The notes under the pieces: generated by a model
The model's database searches: none
What the model saw: only the letters and a program-made list of their open reading frames with translations
Told to the model about the DNA's origin: nothing
In this document: piece by piece, positions 1-7,092 of the stretch
How positions within the stretch are numbered: position 1 is the first letter of the stretch
Layout: each line of letters begins with the position of its first letter
Position numbers and translations under genes: made by a program
NCBI GenBank assembly: GCA_035933635.1
Contig: DASYYY010000036.1
Span: 1-64,000, forward strand
DNA length: 64,000 bases
Origin: JAKIVR01 sp035933635
GTDB lineage: Archaea > Thermoplasmatota > Thermoplasmata > Lutacidiplasmatales > UBA184
Direction: 5' to 3'

Positions 1-165
1 CGCCTGGACCAGAATAAGAACCTCAGGCGGAAAATCTGCCAACAGGAGCGGTTGAGGCATCCCCCTCGACTATCGTCGTGGGTCCCGAGGTGTTACAGCG
101 GGGCGACCCCAGCTACTGGGTCCCGAAAATTTACAGAACCGTGGTGGTTCCATCGCAGCTTTGGG

Positions 166-441
166 ATGTTGAGTCACGATCAGGCAGTCGCGTTGGCCTT
201 GAAGCGACTTGGAGGGCGGGCCAGGGTTTCAGCCATACGCGCCGAAGCACTAACGCTAGGAGGCGATCAAGGATGGCTGGATCGGGCATCCCCCGAGCTG
301 GGCGCCGTGCTTCGGCGAGGGCTCGGCGACCTATGGGAGCGCGAGGCCCCTGGGGTCTACAGACTCACGCCAGCCGGATTTGCGAAGTTGAGCGGCATGA
401 TGAAGGGCTCGGCATTTCGGCCTCCTGAAGGAGTCTGGTAG
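166..441 (+). CDS. Small winged-helix-like protein
   Basis: A 91-residue protein starting at the ATG in a GGG-ATG-TTG context. Its frame is open further upstream, but those residues (many Arg, Pro and Ser) do not look like protein. The middle alternates short helices, and a stretch reading LWEREAPGVYRLTPAGFAKL resembles the recognition helix, wing and final helix of winged-helix regulators. The gene lies 60 bases before a possible Lrp-type sensor domain on the same strand, so the pair may act together as DNA-binding and effector parts. No specific family was recognised; a DNA-binding role in the island is inferred. Confidence 0.55.
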   Translation: MLSHDQAVALALKRLGGRARVSAIRAEALTLGGDQGWLDRASPELGAVLRRGLGDLWEREAPGVYRLTPAGFAKLSGMMKGSAFRPPEGVW

Positions 442-501
442 ACTGCTCGCGGGCGTCGCTCGGCAAGCTTCATCCGCCAGTCGCCGCATACTTTCGTCTC
501 G

Positions 502-834
502 ATGATCACTTTCGTCGATCTGACCTTCTCTCCAGAGGGAGAGCACGCAGGCGCGGTTATCGAGCGGCTCGGGAAGCTCCCCGGCGTATCTTCGGTCATG
601 GGGCAGCACGACGTAATGTTCCGGTGGAAGACCGCACGCGAATTCGACACTCGGATCTCGGCAGTCCATCGTGCCCTCCGCGGATCGGGGGCTACCTATC
701 GTGTGTTTACCGTCGAAGACAGCTACCAATCGCTGGACCCGGTGCCGTGGATCCCACCTGAAGGACAGGGGCCATCCCACCACCCGGCTTACCCTGAGGC
801 CCGCCGTAGCAGCGCCGAGTCCGAAGAGTCCTAG
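502..834 (+). CDS. Lrp/AsnC effector-domain-like protein (no HTH)
   Basis: A 110-residue protein. Residues 1-75 have the beta-alpha-beta-beta-alpha-beta pattern of the Lrp/AsnC ligand-binding (RAM) domain: an opening strand (MITFVDLTF), a helix ending in LPGVSSV, the strand HDVMFRWK, then a helix and the strand YRVFTVED. It lacks the usual N-terminal helix-turn-helix, so it may work with the small winged-helix protein just upstream. The last 35 residues are Pro/Ser-rich and probably disordered. In the family this fold binds amino acids or other small molecules at dimer interfaces; the ligand here is unknown. Confidence 0.55.
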   Translation: MITFVDLTFSPEGEHAGAVIERLGKLPGVSSVMGQHDVMFRWKTAREFDTRISAVHRALRGSGATYRVFTVEDSYQSLDPVPWIPPEGQGPSHHPAYPEARRSSAESEES

Positions 835-951
835 GGTTACCGCCCGACCGCCAAAACGGACCCATTGTCAGTCGCAGCCTGTTCCTCGGGGCCCCCCGTA
901 GGGTCCCGCTATCGGCGATGGACGTATCGTCCCGCCCGACTTTTCCCTGCC

Positions 952-1104
952 ATGTGCGCACGGTGTACTAGCACCGCGACCGTCTACGGGACCGGCGAAC
1001 ACCCCTCCTGCATCTGTGAATGCCGCCCAGAATCGAGCGTAGTGGTTCCAGAAACTGGCCGGAGGACTTGCCGAGTCTGCCTCCATGTGGTTACCCCGGG
1101 CTAA
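952..1104 (+). CDS. Small cysteine-rich zinc-ribbon-like protein
   Basis: A 50-residue reading frame with three cysteine groups (CARC near the start, CIC-x-C in the middle, CRVC near the end). This suits one or two structural zinc sites. There is no clear ribosome binding site. Its end overlaps the convergent recombinase gene by 4 bases. Several tiny zinc proteins occur in this island, which supports it as real, but the case rests only on cysteine spacing. Confidence 0.4.
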   Translation: MCARCTSTATVYGTGEHPSCICECRPESSVVVPETGRRTCRVCLHVVTPG

Positions 1105-1682
1105 GTGGGGTCGGAAATCGGGGCGATTTCCAAAGCCGCTCCGGGCGAGGTCGTGGACGGGGGGACCCTTTTCCGGGGTCGCCCCCATTTGAAATCGGTC
1201 CCATTTGCGGCCGCGAGCGCGCGCTTCCGCGCCGCGGCCGCGCGCGTCTTCTGGGAGATGTTCCTGCGGTAGTCTTCGTCCACGGCTGCTAGCACCGCGA
1301 GGATGATGTCGCGCGCGAGCTTCGGCGTCGTCGCATCGAAATTGAGGGTCGGCTGATCGACGAAGTGCCAGGAGACGCCCTCCCGCTCTAGGACGCGGAG
1401 CGTGTCGAGGGCGGCCGAGATCCCGCCGCGCGTCATCCGGGAGAGACTGGTGAAGACCACAAGATCGAACGTCCGCCGGCGCGGGTGCGCTGCTCGCTGG
1501 AGGAGCAGTCCGAAGCCAGGACGGTCGACGGTCCCCCCTGAGGCGACGTCGAAGTACTCGTTCTCCTCAGAGAGTTCGAATTCCAGCGACCGGCAGTAGT
1601 CGCGGAGCGCGCGCTTCTGGTTCTCCAGGATGTCCCGCTCGTCCGGGCGGGAAACGCGGGCATAGATCGCGGCGCGGGTCAC
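1101..1682 (-). CDS. Serine recombinase (resolvase family)
   Basis: A 193-residue protein with the resolvase catalytic domain: YARVS near the N terminus carries the nucleophilic serine, followed by VVFTSLSRMTRGG with the conserved active-site arginines. Start chosen at the GTG giving VTRAAIYARVS; the frame also stays open to an ATG at 1742. The C terminus is short and lacks a recognisable helix-turn-helix, but carries KWGRPRKR, an AT-hook-like minor-groove motif. Enzymes of this family cut and exchange DNA at short dyad sites for resolution, inversion or integration. Here it is a candidate for mobilising the left island. It is distinct from the second serine recombinase at 62.6 kb, which has a cysteine-rich tail instead. 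Confidence 0.85.
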   Translation of the reverse strand: MTRAAIYARVSRPDERDILENQKRALRDYCRSLEFELSEENEYFDVASGGTVDRPGFGLLLQRAAHPRRRTFDLVVFTSLSRMTRGGISAALDTLRVLEREGVSWHFVDQPTLNFDATTPKLARDIILAVLAAVDEDYRRNISQKTRAAAARKRALAAANGTDFKWGRPRKRVPPSTTSPGAALEIAPISDPT

Positions 1683-1770
1683 TTTGCCCCCGCACGCGAC
1701 ACCAATGCTCGTTGGCCGGGTCCGGTCTGGCATGCAATCCACATTAGCCTCCGGATGCTATTCGGGCCGA

Positions 1771-2580
1771 ATGTCCGGAAAGGGTGAGACGTCGGTTCGA
1801 CCTCAGGACATCCTCAAGTTCAATCCGGTAGGACTCCCCAGGATTGTTGGCTCCAAGGACGAGGTGGAGTGTGCCTGGGAGATTGTCGCCCGGGGGCTCC
1901 GAAGGACAATCGATCCGGGAGAGGTAGTCACGGTTCCGCTCTACGTCTGTGGTTTCGGGAAGCCGGATTGGGCGAAGTTGGTCTTCTATCCCCCGGCAGG
2001 GTTGTTCGACGCAACCTACCGTGACGAGGCGAACCATGGGCTTGGCCCCATTGTCTTCGTCTCGCAAATCAAACTCGCAAGGTTGACCGGAGCTCCGTCT
2101 TCTCCGGGGCAGCCGACGATATTCGAGGTTGGAAAGGAGTACGAATTCCCGGTCGCCGTCCCCGAGGCGGCTGGATTTAACGAGCTGGGCGGAGCGTTCG
2201 GAATCCCGCTCCCGATGTTCTCGTTTCGGGCGCTCCCCGATGACCCCCCGATCGTCTTTCAACCTGCCAAAGAAGACCGGGACAGACCTGTCGTTGGAGA
2301 GGTTGACTTCTACCCACCCGGGGCGCCTGTGGGAACCAGGATCGTCCCGCCGATGCTTGTCAGGGCACGTATCAACGCAGCCGCTGCAGGCGGTGATTAC
2401 ACGATGCCCGTCGTACTCGTTTACGAGGATGGCGGAAAGATCACGACGAACGTCGAGGACATTGAGATCCACGTGCGACCTTTCTGGGAGCGCCGAAGTT
2501 ACCAAATTCTCGCCGCGGTCTTGACCGCACTCCTGACTTTCACCGCTGGATTGGAACTTTACCGATTCGTGTTCGGTTGA
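1771..2580 (+). CDS. Tail-anchored protein of unknown function
   Basis: A 269-residue protein with one hydrophobic segment near the C terminus (YQILAAVLTALLTFTAGLEL) and only a few residues after it, so it is predicted to be anchored by its tail. There is no N-terminal signal sequence. The body is rich in Pro, Gly and beta-forming residues and looks like one or two beta-sandwich domains; no catalytic motif was recognised. Start taken at MSGKGETSV because upstream in-frame residues overlap the divergent recombinase promoter. It is transcribed away from the recombinase. Function unknown. Confidence 0.7.
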   Translation: MSGKGETSVRPQDILKFNPVGLPRIVGSKDEVECAWEIVARGLRRTIDPGEVVTVPLYVCGFGKPDWAKLVFYPPAGLFDATYRDEANHGLGPIVFVSQIKLARLTGAPSSPGQPTIFEVGKEYEFPVAVPEAAGFNELGGAFGIPLPMFSFRALPDDPPIVFQPAKEDRDRPVVGEVDFYPPGAPVGTRIVPPMLVRARINAAAAGGDYTMPVVLVYEDGGKITTNVEDIEIHVRPFWERRSYQILAAVLTALLTFTAGLELYRFVFG

Positions 2581-2590
2581 ATCGTGGTGG

Positions 2591-3493
2591 TCACTCGTCA
2601 TCTGCAACCCGCCACCCCGCCGCGTCGAGAGCGTCCCTGAGATCCTTCGCTTCTCGTTCGATGTTACGGAAAGCATGAGCGGTCTGGTGAACGAACTCCC
2701 TCTGGGCAAGGACCACACCGACGGCGCGACCGAGTTCGCCTCCATCCCATGCGGAGATCTTGATTCCGGACGCTTTTTCGAACGCGTCTACGGACTTTCT
2801 GAACTGCTGGAGGTCGCGTTGGGCCGATTCTCGTTGCCAGCGCCCCGCGTCCTCGCCGCGCTTCAATCCGTCAGCGTACGAGTCCTCCCGCATCTTCAGG
2901 AGCTCCGGGTCGGTCGGCCGGGCCACGAGCTTTTTCATGGCGCAGATCCACCACCACCGCGGAGGTTCCATCGGCTCCCGCGGCACTGGTTTGACCTGCT
3001 CTCGAAGTCCCTTCCGTGACGGAGTGAGTAGCCCCCAGCCAGGCGGTAGCTCGGCCTCCCGGACTACCCCCTTGGCGGCGAGGAGCCACCACTTCCCGCA
3101 GAACTGGGCGCCTGCTTCGGCCTTCTGAGGGTCGGCCAGCTCGGCCAGCCAGTCGGACCTGGACGCCTTGATTTCTACGCCGTGGATCTCATGGCCCCGG
3201 GTGGACCAGAGAGCAATCGCGTACGCATCGACGGCCCGCCATTTCTTCTCCGCGCCCTCGGCCGGCGGGGCTGGCATCTCCTCGAGTAGGAACCAGTTCG
3301 CAGAATCAAAATGGGCCCGAAGCCGCTCACGAAGCTCTCCGGTTACGGACTTCGGGCGCGGCGCGTTTTGGGCGAGGTCTCCGAGAGATTCCGACTCGTG
3401 GCCCGCCAAGGCAGCAGGAGTGTCTCCTTCGGAGAGAGGCGGGGACTCCGCAGCCTCAAGCGTGCCCCTGCTGGCGGAAGTAGGAACCGCCAT
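2591..3493 (-). CDS. Probable PD-(D/E)XK nuclease-like protein with coiled-coil tail
   Basis: A 300-residue protein. After a disordered N terminus, residues about 85-150 show a restriction-endonuclease-like core: AVDAYAIALW gives the metal-binding Asp and GVEIKASRSDW the E-x-K half, followed by a helix and the strand KWWLLAAKG. This arrangement resembles MmcB-type and phage PD-(D/E)XK proteins of unclear substrate. The C-terminal third is charged and helical. In an island with three DNA methyltransferases it could be a restriction or DNA-processing partner, but it is not adjacent to a methylase in one operon. It is transcribed divergently from the 3520 gene. Confidence 0.6.
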   Translation of the reverse strand: MAVPTSASRGTLEAAESPPLSEGDTPAALAGHESESLGDLAQNAPRPKSVTGELRERLRAHFDSANWFLLEEMPAPPAEGAEKKWRAVDAYAIALWSTRGHEIHGVEIKASRSDWLAELADPQKAEAGAQFCGKWWLLAAKGVVREAELPPGWGLLTPSRKGLREQVKPVPREPMEPPRWWWICAMKKLVARPTDPELLKMREDSYADGLKRGEDAGRWQRESAQRDLQQFRKSVDAFEKASGIKISAWDGGELGRAVGVVLAQREFVHQTAHAFRNIEREAKDLRDALDAAGWRVADDE

Positions 3494-3498
3494 TAAAC
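3491..3498 (+). promoter_or_regulatory. TATA-like box, leaderless promoter
   Basis: CATTAAAC centred about 25 bp before the ATG at 3520. This spacing puts the start site at the start codon, so it supports that ATG rather than the TTG three bases earlier. Confidence 0.5.
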
Positions 3499-3519
3499 AG
3501 GTCCCTCCTCGCCCGATTG

Positions 3520-4083
3520 ATGGCGACCACAGCAGATGCTATCCTCGCCGACACTGAAGCTCTCAATGAGTACGCTCGATGGCGCCTGGACGGAGTCGCT
3601 GATCATCTTGACAACGTGAGGACTCGGGTCCAACGGGCAATCAGCCAGATCGACCACCCTGAAGATCTCAGGGCTCATCTGGAAAAGGCACTGGAAATAT
3701 TGGACGGCGCCGAGAGCCTCCGTGGGGACGCGGCCAAAGCTGCGAGGTCGTTTGTCGAACTGCAAGAGGCTAGGTCGGCAGAGGCGAAGCTGAATGCCCA
3801 GGTTCTCGATGCTTGGCCGGATGAAACAGTGGCAAAGACCCTCATGTACATCGGCGCCGGCCTCATCGGATCGGCCGGCGTCACCGCCGCGATCGAACAG
3901 AGCCTTCTCCCCATTCATTTTCTCGCCGGTTACTACATCGCTCTGGTCGTCGGGGGAGCGCTCTTCCTCTCGGGGTTCGGCTTTCTCTGGTCGGATCAGC
4001 ACCAGAAGTGGCAGTTTTTCGGAAATCGTATGAGGGTGTTCTACCCGGCCAACAGATTCTGGCGCATCAAGGTACGATCCTAG
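3520..4083 (+). CDS. Coiled-coil membrane protein with two transmembrane helices
   Basis: A 187-residue protein. Residues 1-105 are almost entirely helical and charged, suggesting a cytoplasmic coiled coil. Two hydrophobic segments follow at about 110-130 (MYIGAGLIGSAGVTAAIEQS) and 135-158 (FLAGYYIALVVGGALFLSG), then an aromatic, basic C terminus. Such layouts occur in small phage or toxin-like membrane proteins, but no family was recognised. The TATA box 25 bp upstream supports a leaderless start. Unknown function. Confidence 0.65.
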   Translation: MATTADAILADTEALNEYARWRLDGVADHLDNVRTRVQRAISQIDHPEDLRAHLEKALEILDGAESLRGDAAKAARSFVELQEARSAEAKLNAQVLDAWPDETVAKTLMYIGAGLIGSAGVTAAIEQSLLPIHFLAGYYIALVVGGALFLSGFGFLWSDQHQKWQFFGNRMRVFYPANRFWRIKVRS

Positions 4084-4098
4084 GGTAGGTGGGGACGG

Positions 4099-4407
4099 AT
4101 GGGGACCAAGGACCCCGGCCCGCTCCTCGCGCGGTGTCCTAGCTGTGACGTCGCGGTCGACCTCGGCCCTCGCGTCTTCGCAGGTCCCCACGCGCTCGGG
4201 GGCGGTCCGACATTCCAGGTGTGCCCGAAGTGTTGGCGAGTCTTCCGTGTCGAAGGCAAGGACACTTTCAACGGCGGGGGCGGAAAAGCCGTTGGGGACT
4301 TCGGTCCTCCGCCCTCTCATGCGGTGGCCTCTACCGGACCAATAACAGCGAGCGGAGAGGCCGATGGCGCCTCGAGCAAAGCCCGGCAGAGCCAGCGGGC
4401 GGTTTGA
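4099..4407 (+). CDS. Zinc-ribbon protein
   Basis: A 102-residue protein with two knuckles, CPSC near residue 13 and CPKC near residue 42, which would form a classic zinc ribbon; the remaining C terminus is Gly/Ser/Ala-rich. A good ribosome binding site (GGTGGGG) precedes the ATG. The 3' end overlaps the end of the convergent cytosine methyltransferase gene by about 90 bases, so the true functional part is probably the first 60 residues. The role may be DNA or RNA binding; nothing more specific can be said. Confidence 0.55.
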   Translation: MGTKDPGPLLARCPSCDVAVDLGPRVFAGPHALGGGPTFQVCPKCWRVFRVEGKDTFNGGGGKAVGDFGPPPSHAVASTGPITASGEADGASSKARQSQRAV

Positions 4408-5957
4408 ACAGCGACCGCGTTTCCGATCTGCCGCACTACGTCGGTTCGGTTCCCGGTGAAGGCGTAGTCCGACGGGAAACCCATGGCTGCGGCCAGTTCC
4501 CGGGGTTCGAGCATCCGGAATCGAATATCGAGGGCGCGACCGTTGACCACGGGCTGAACCAAGGCGAACCGATCATGGGTTGGAAGAGCGGGGACGGGCG
4601 CGTCGATGCTGCTGACCTGACTGCCCCCAGTAGAGTAGTAGCCCGTGAGGAACGGCTCGACAAGTGCCCCGGCTCCGTGGCTGGTGACAGATGGAAGTGG
4701 CTCGCTTACAGGGTGAGTCCTCGGGGCCTGTCCCTTCCGTTCCCCGAAGTTTGGGACGATGAATGGCTCGACAAGCGCGTGAGCTCCGCCAGCGGGGATT
4801 GTGGGAACCGGGTCCAGTGTCGACCTCGGTGCGCCCCCGCTGCCTTGGCTCAGGATAAACGGCTGGGCTAGAGCAATCCTCTCGTTGTTCGCCACCACGG
4901 TGGCTATTGGCTCCTCGGTCGACCGTGGAAGGGACCTGTTCGTCTCGGGTCGGTCAGTCGTCACCGTGAATGGCTGGACCTCACTCTCGATCAGCCAGCG
5001 GGTGCTCCGATGCGTGAGAGTCGGGAGCGGGTCGCTGACCCCTTTCGGTGCGAGGTTGCGACCACAGACACCGACGGTGAATGGCTCAGCGACTCCCATC
5101 GATCCTCCGCGGGCGGTTGTAATCGTTGGGAGAGGGTCGCCGACGCTCCTGGTTCCTCCGCCGTGTTCCATCAGGATCAGGAACGGTCTCAGCTCGTGGC
5201 CTCCGAATCTCCGAAGGCCCTCGATGATCCGCGCGATCGTGCGTGGCGCGAGCGGGCGCTCCCGGTCGAAGATGCTCTTCCCTTTCAGCGACCAGTCGAT
5301 GATGTCGCGAGCTGCGCGCCAGGATCTAGTCCCGGGCGCCTTGCCACCGCGGCTGCATGTCGGGCGAGGCCAAACGATTGGGCGGTTTCCTCGTCGCGCC
5401 ATGACGAACAGGCGCCTGCGCGAAGTTGCGTCGCCGAAGTCGGCCGAGTTGACCACGCGCCAGTCGACGTTGTATCCGTGGATCCTGAGGGCGCGGACCC
5501 ACTCCAGGAAGTACGCTCCCTTCTCCTTCTTGACCGGCCGCCCGTTTCGGCCGACGCGGCACCAGCTCTCGAACTCGGGTACGTTCTCGACGAGGATCGC
5601 GTCAACCGTCAGCTCCTCGAGCCACGGAATCAGGTGCCAAGCCGAGGCTCGCAGCTGGTCGCTAACGGGCCGTCCTCCGCGGGCCGTCGAGTGATGAGTG
5701 CACTCCGGGCTCGCAACGAGGAGATTGAGCCGGCCCCCTGGGAAAGCGTCACGGGGTCGGACGGACTCTATCCGGGACTGGAGGTGCCGCGCCCAAGGGT
5801 GATTCCTCGAATGAGTTGCGACCGCGGTCGACCAGTGATTGACCGCGAGGAGGTCCACGTTTAACCTCAGATCTCCGGAGGCGAGCGCAAGTCCGGTCGA
5901 GGTTCCCCCGGCACCACAGAACGCATCGAGCGCGTGGATGGTTCGGGTCACCGGCAC
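4317..5957 (-). CDS. DNA (cytosine-5-)methyltransferase, phage type with internal repeats
   Basis: A 546-residue C5-cytosine methyltransferase. Motif I is DAFCGAGGTSTGL, motif IV is ASPECTHHS (catalytic Cys in SPEC instead of the usual PPC), motif VI is ENVPEF and motif X is QIGNAVAV. Between the catalytic core and motif X lie at least five degenerate repeats of about 45 residues ending in patterns such as DPLPTI and ALVEPF; this occupies the place of the target-recognition domain. The SPEC variant and repeats are known in phage and provirus enzymes. Start chosen at GTG 5957 (GTG 5951 is an alternative); the annotated frame also opens upstream through a palindrome that is more likely an operator. 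It probably modifies element DNA against restriction. Confidence 0.85.
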   Translation of the reverse strand: MPVTRTIHALDAFCGAGGTSTGLALASGDLRLNVDLLAVNHWSTAVATHSRNHPWARHLQSRIESVRPRDAFPGGRLNLLVASPECTHHSTARGGRPVSDQLRASAWHLIPWLEELTVDAILVENVPEFESWCRVGRNGRPVKKEKGAYFLEWVRALRIHGYNVDWRVVNSADFGDATSRRRLFVMARRGNRPIVWPRPTCSRGGKAPGTRSWRAARDIIDWSLKGKSIFDRERPLAPRTIARIIEGLRRFGGHELRPFLILMEHGGGTRSVGDPLPTITTARGGSMGVAEPFTVGVCGRNLAPKGVSDPLPTLTHRSTRWLIESEVQPFTVTTDRPETNRSLPRSTEEPIATVVANNERIALAQPFILSQGSGGAPRSTLDPVPTIPAGGAHALVEPFIVPNFGERKGQAPRTHPVSEPLPSVTSHGAGALVEPFLTGYYSTGGSQVSSIDAPVPALPTHDRFALVQPVVNGRALDIRFRMLEPRELAAAMGFPSDYAFTGNRTDVVRQIGNAVAVQTARWLCRALLEAPSASPLAVIGPVEATA

Positions 5958-5972
5958 CGACCCCCACTTTCG

Positions 5973-5986
5973 TATTGTATACAATA
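5973..5986. promoter_or_regulatory. Perfect 14-bp palindrome, candidate operator
   Basis: TATTGTATACAATA reads the same on both strands. It lies 16 bp before the start of the cytosine methyltransferase gene and 50-60 bp before the first tRNA gene. A related copy with the same GTATAC core lies 35 bp away. Such paired dyads at a divergent promoter suggest repressor binding. Confidence 0.5.
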
Positions 5987-5994
5987 ACAAACGG

Positions 5995-6002
5995 TATAAA
6001 TA
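5995..6002 (+). promoter_or_regulatory. TATA box for the tRNA genes
   Basis: TATAAATA sits about 36 bp before the first base of the first tRNA, between the two GTATAC dyads. The spacing allows a short 5' leader that RNase P would remove. Confidence 0.5.
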
Positions 6003-6007
6003 CTCGA

Positions 6008-6021
6008 TAATGTATACGATA
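6008..6021. promoter_or_regulatory. Second, imperfect copy of the GTATAC dyad
   Basis: TAATGTATACGATA is a near-palindrome matching the first site in its core and flanks, offset by 35 bp. It would overlap the transcription start of the tRNA genes and so could mediate repression. Confidence 0.4.
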
Positions 6022-6034
6022 AACTATGGAGCGC

Positions 6035-6121
6035 GCGGGGGTGGCTCAGACGGTCGACGGCGGCCGCCCTATGAGCGGCAGGTCCTCGCGGACTACCCGG
6101 GTTCGAATCCCGGCCCCCGCG
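6035..6121 (+). tRNA. Class II tRNA with UAU anticodon and serine-type features
   Basis: An 87-base cloverleaf. Acceptor 6035-6041 (GCGGGGG) pairs fully with 6114-6120; discriminator is G73 at 6121; CCA is not encoded. The D arm has a 3-bp stem (G10-C25, C11-G24, U12-G23) and G18 G19. The anticodon stem GCCGC/GCGGC is perfect around the loop CCTATGA, giving anticodon UAU (6070-6072), which reads AUA (Ile). Position 33 is C instead of the near-universal U. A long variable arm (6080-6096) has a GTCC/GGAC stem. The T arm is canonical (TTCGAAT loop). A long arm plus G73 is what archaeal seryl-tRNA synthetase recognises; isoleucine tRNAs have neither. Anticodon and body therefore disagree. Confidence 0.8.
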
Positions 6122-6129
6122 CTCCGAGT

Positions 6130-6215
6130 GCGGGTGTGGCTCAGCCAGGAACGGCGGCGGCCTTCTAAGCTGCAGGTCCTCGCGGACTCCGGGGGTTCGA
6201 ATCCCTCCACCCGCG
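6130..6215 (+). tRNA. Class II tRNA with UCU anticodon and serine-type features
   Basis: An 86-base cloverleaf 8 bases after the first tRNA. Acceptor 6130-6136 (GCGGGTG) pairs with 6208-6214; discriminator G73 at 6215; no encoded CCA. D arm as in its neighbour. The anticodon stem GCGGC/GCTGC (one G-U) encloses CTTCTAA, with normal U33 and anticodon UCU (6164-6166), which reads AGA (Arg). The variable arm of 17 bases has a GGTCC/GGACT stem, nearly identical to the neighbour's; the T arm is canonical. Archaeal arginine tRNAs are class I with a short variable loop, so the long arm and G73 again point to serine charging. The two genes are clearly duplicates that diverged mainly in the anticodon stem-loop. 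Confidence 0.8.
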
Positions 6216-6244
6216 CCTCCTCGTTCGAGAAATGGGGACGGGGC

Positions 6245-6312
6245 GCGAGGATGGCTCAGAACGGCAGGTCGTGGGGTGGCCTCGACCTGGCCTCGCGGAC
6301 TACGCTTGCGCG
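6245..6312 (+). pseudogene. Degenerate third tRNA copy
   Basis: Starts GCGAGGA-TGGCTCAG like the two tRNAs before it, then ACGGC, and shares CCTCGCGGACTAC with the variable arm of the first one. The anticodon region forms only a GGTCG/CGACC stem with an 11-base loop, no matching 3' acceptor (TCCTCGC) follows, and the T arm is missing. It is best read as a decayed member of the same tandem array. Confidence 0.55.
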
Positions 6313-6385
6313 TTTCGTTCGGGCAGCACTGCGCCCCGCCGTCATATGGAACGGGCCATAGGTCCAAAAGGGTTGGGGTTGAGGA

Positions 6386-6658
6386 TTGAAGCTCGTCTGT
6401 CCGTTCTGCAAAGGTCGTGCACTCGCGGTCTACACCCGGGAGCCGGTGAACGGTAAGACGCAGTTCGTCGCGCTCGCCAACTACCTCATGTGCGACAAGG
6501 ATGGGATGATCTACGAGCCCACGTGGAAGCTCGATCTCCTCGATGACGATGGAAGCGTCTCCCGCACTATCATCAACGTGGACCCGGCCGACATGAAGCC
6601 GATCCGGCTGGGTCCCCTGCTTAAGGCGTACGGCGCTCGGAAGAGCAAGAAGCGCTGA
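6386..6658 (+). CDS. Small zinc-binding protein
   Basis: A 90-residue protein starting with a TTG just after GGGGTTGAGG. CPFC at residues 5-8 and a later single Cys in LMCDKDG could hold a metal; the rest is a compact alpha/beta sequence with a basic tail (RKSKKR) suited to nucleic-acid contact. It ends two bases before the convergent N6A methyltransferase gene. No family recognised. Confidence 0.55.
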   Translation: MKLVCPFCKGRALAVYTREPVNGKTQFVALANYLMCDKDGMIYEPTWKLDLLDDDGSVSRTIINVDPADMKPIRLGPLLKAYGARKSKKR

Positions 6659-6660
6659 GT

Positions 6661-7092
6661 TCACGCCTTCCTCCAGACGGCCGAAGCGAACGGAGCGGCA
6701 ATCTTCGAGCGGCCGAATCGGAGTCGCTGGCCGATCAGCGTGACCTTGAATCCCTCCGAATAGGCCCACCAGGCGGCCGACGGGTCACACCGGACTAAGC
6801 AGACGACAGGACCCGGATGCTCGGCGGCACGTTTCAACCAAGGAGCAGGATCCGAGTACGGCGGATTGAGGAAGACGGGCCTCTCCGTCGGCCATTCGCC
6901 GAAGCCATCGGATGTCCGGAGTCCGCCCGGGTTGATTGGGCACGGGTCGAAATAGACCCCGTCCGGAAACAGCAGTTCTAGCAGCCAACGCGGGGTCGAC
7001 CAATCATCGTCACTCGAGTGCCCAAGGGAAGCGACTAGACGCCCTCTTTCGTGGGGAGGATCGAGTTCGACTCGAAGCGTTGGGGTGCTCAT
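6661..7092 (-). CDS. Phage-type DNA N6-adenine methyltransferase
   Basis: A 143-residue protein of the phage N-6-adenine-methyltransferase (Dam-like) family. DDDWSTPRWLLELL near residue 27 matches the family's D-x-W-x-TP opening, FDPCPIN follows, and the catalytic NPPYSDPAPW motif IV lies at about residue 75. It is shorter than many relatives (150-180 residues), but both key motifs are present. Start at ATG 7092 overlaps the stop of the upstream methyltransferase as ATGA, so the two are translated as a unit. The expected reaction is methyl transfer from SAM to adenine N6. It is the last gene of the minus-strand operon. Confidence 0.8.
   Translation of the reverse strand: MSTPTLRVELDPPHERGRLVASLGHSSDDDWSTPRWLLELLFPDGVYFDPCPINPGGLRTSDGFGEWPTERPVFLNPPYSDPAPWLKRAAEHPGPVVCLVRCDPSAAWWAYSEGFKVTLIGQRLRFGRSKIAAPFASAVWRKA

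Noticed and set aside
6035..6121. Reading the first tRNA as tRNA-Leu with GAG anticodon
   Set aside because: It needs a shifted anticodon stem that does not pair, and archaeal leucine tRNAs have A73, not G73.
6130..6215. Reading the second tRNA as an amber suppressor (CUA within TTCTAA)
   Set aside because: The perfect 5-bp anticodon stem fixes a 7-base loop that makes UCU the anticodon; shifting by one base breaks the stem.
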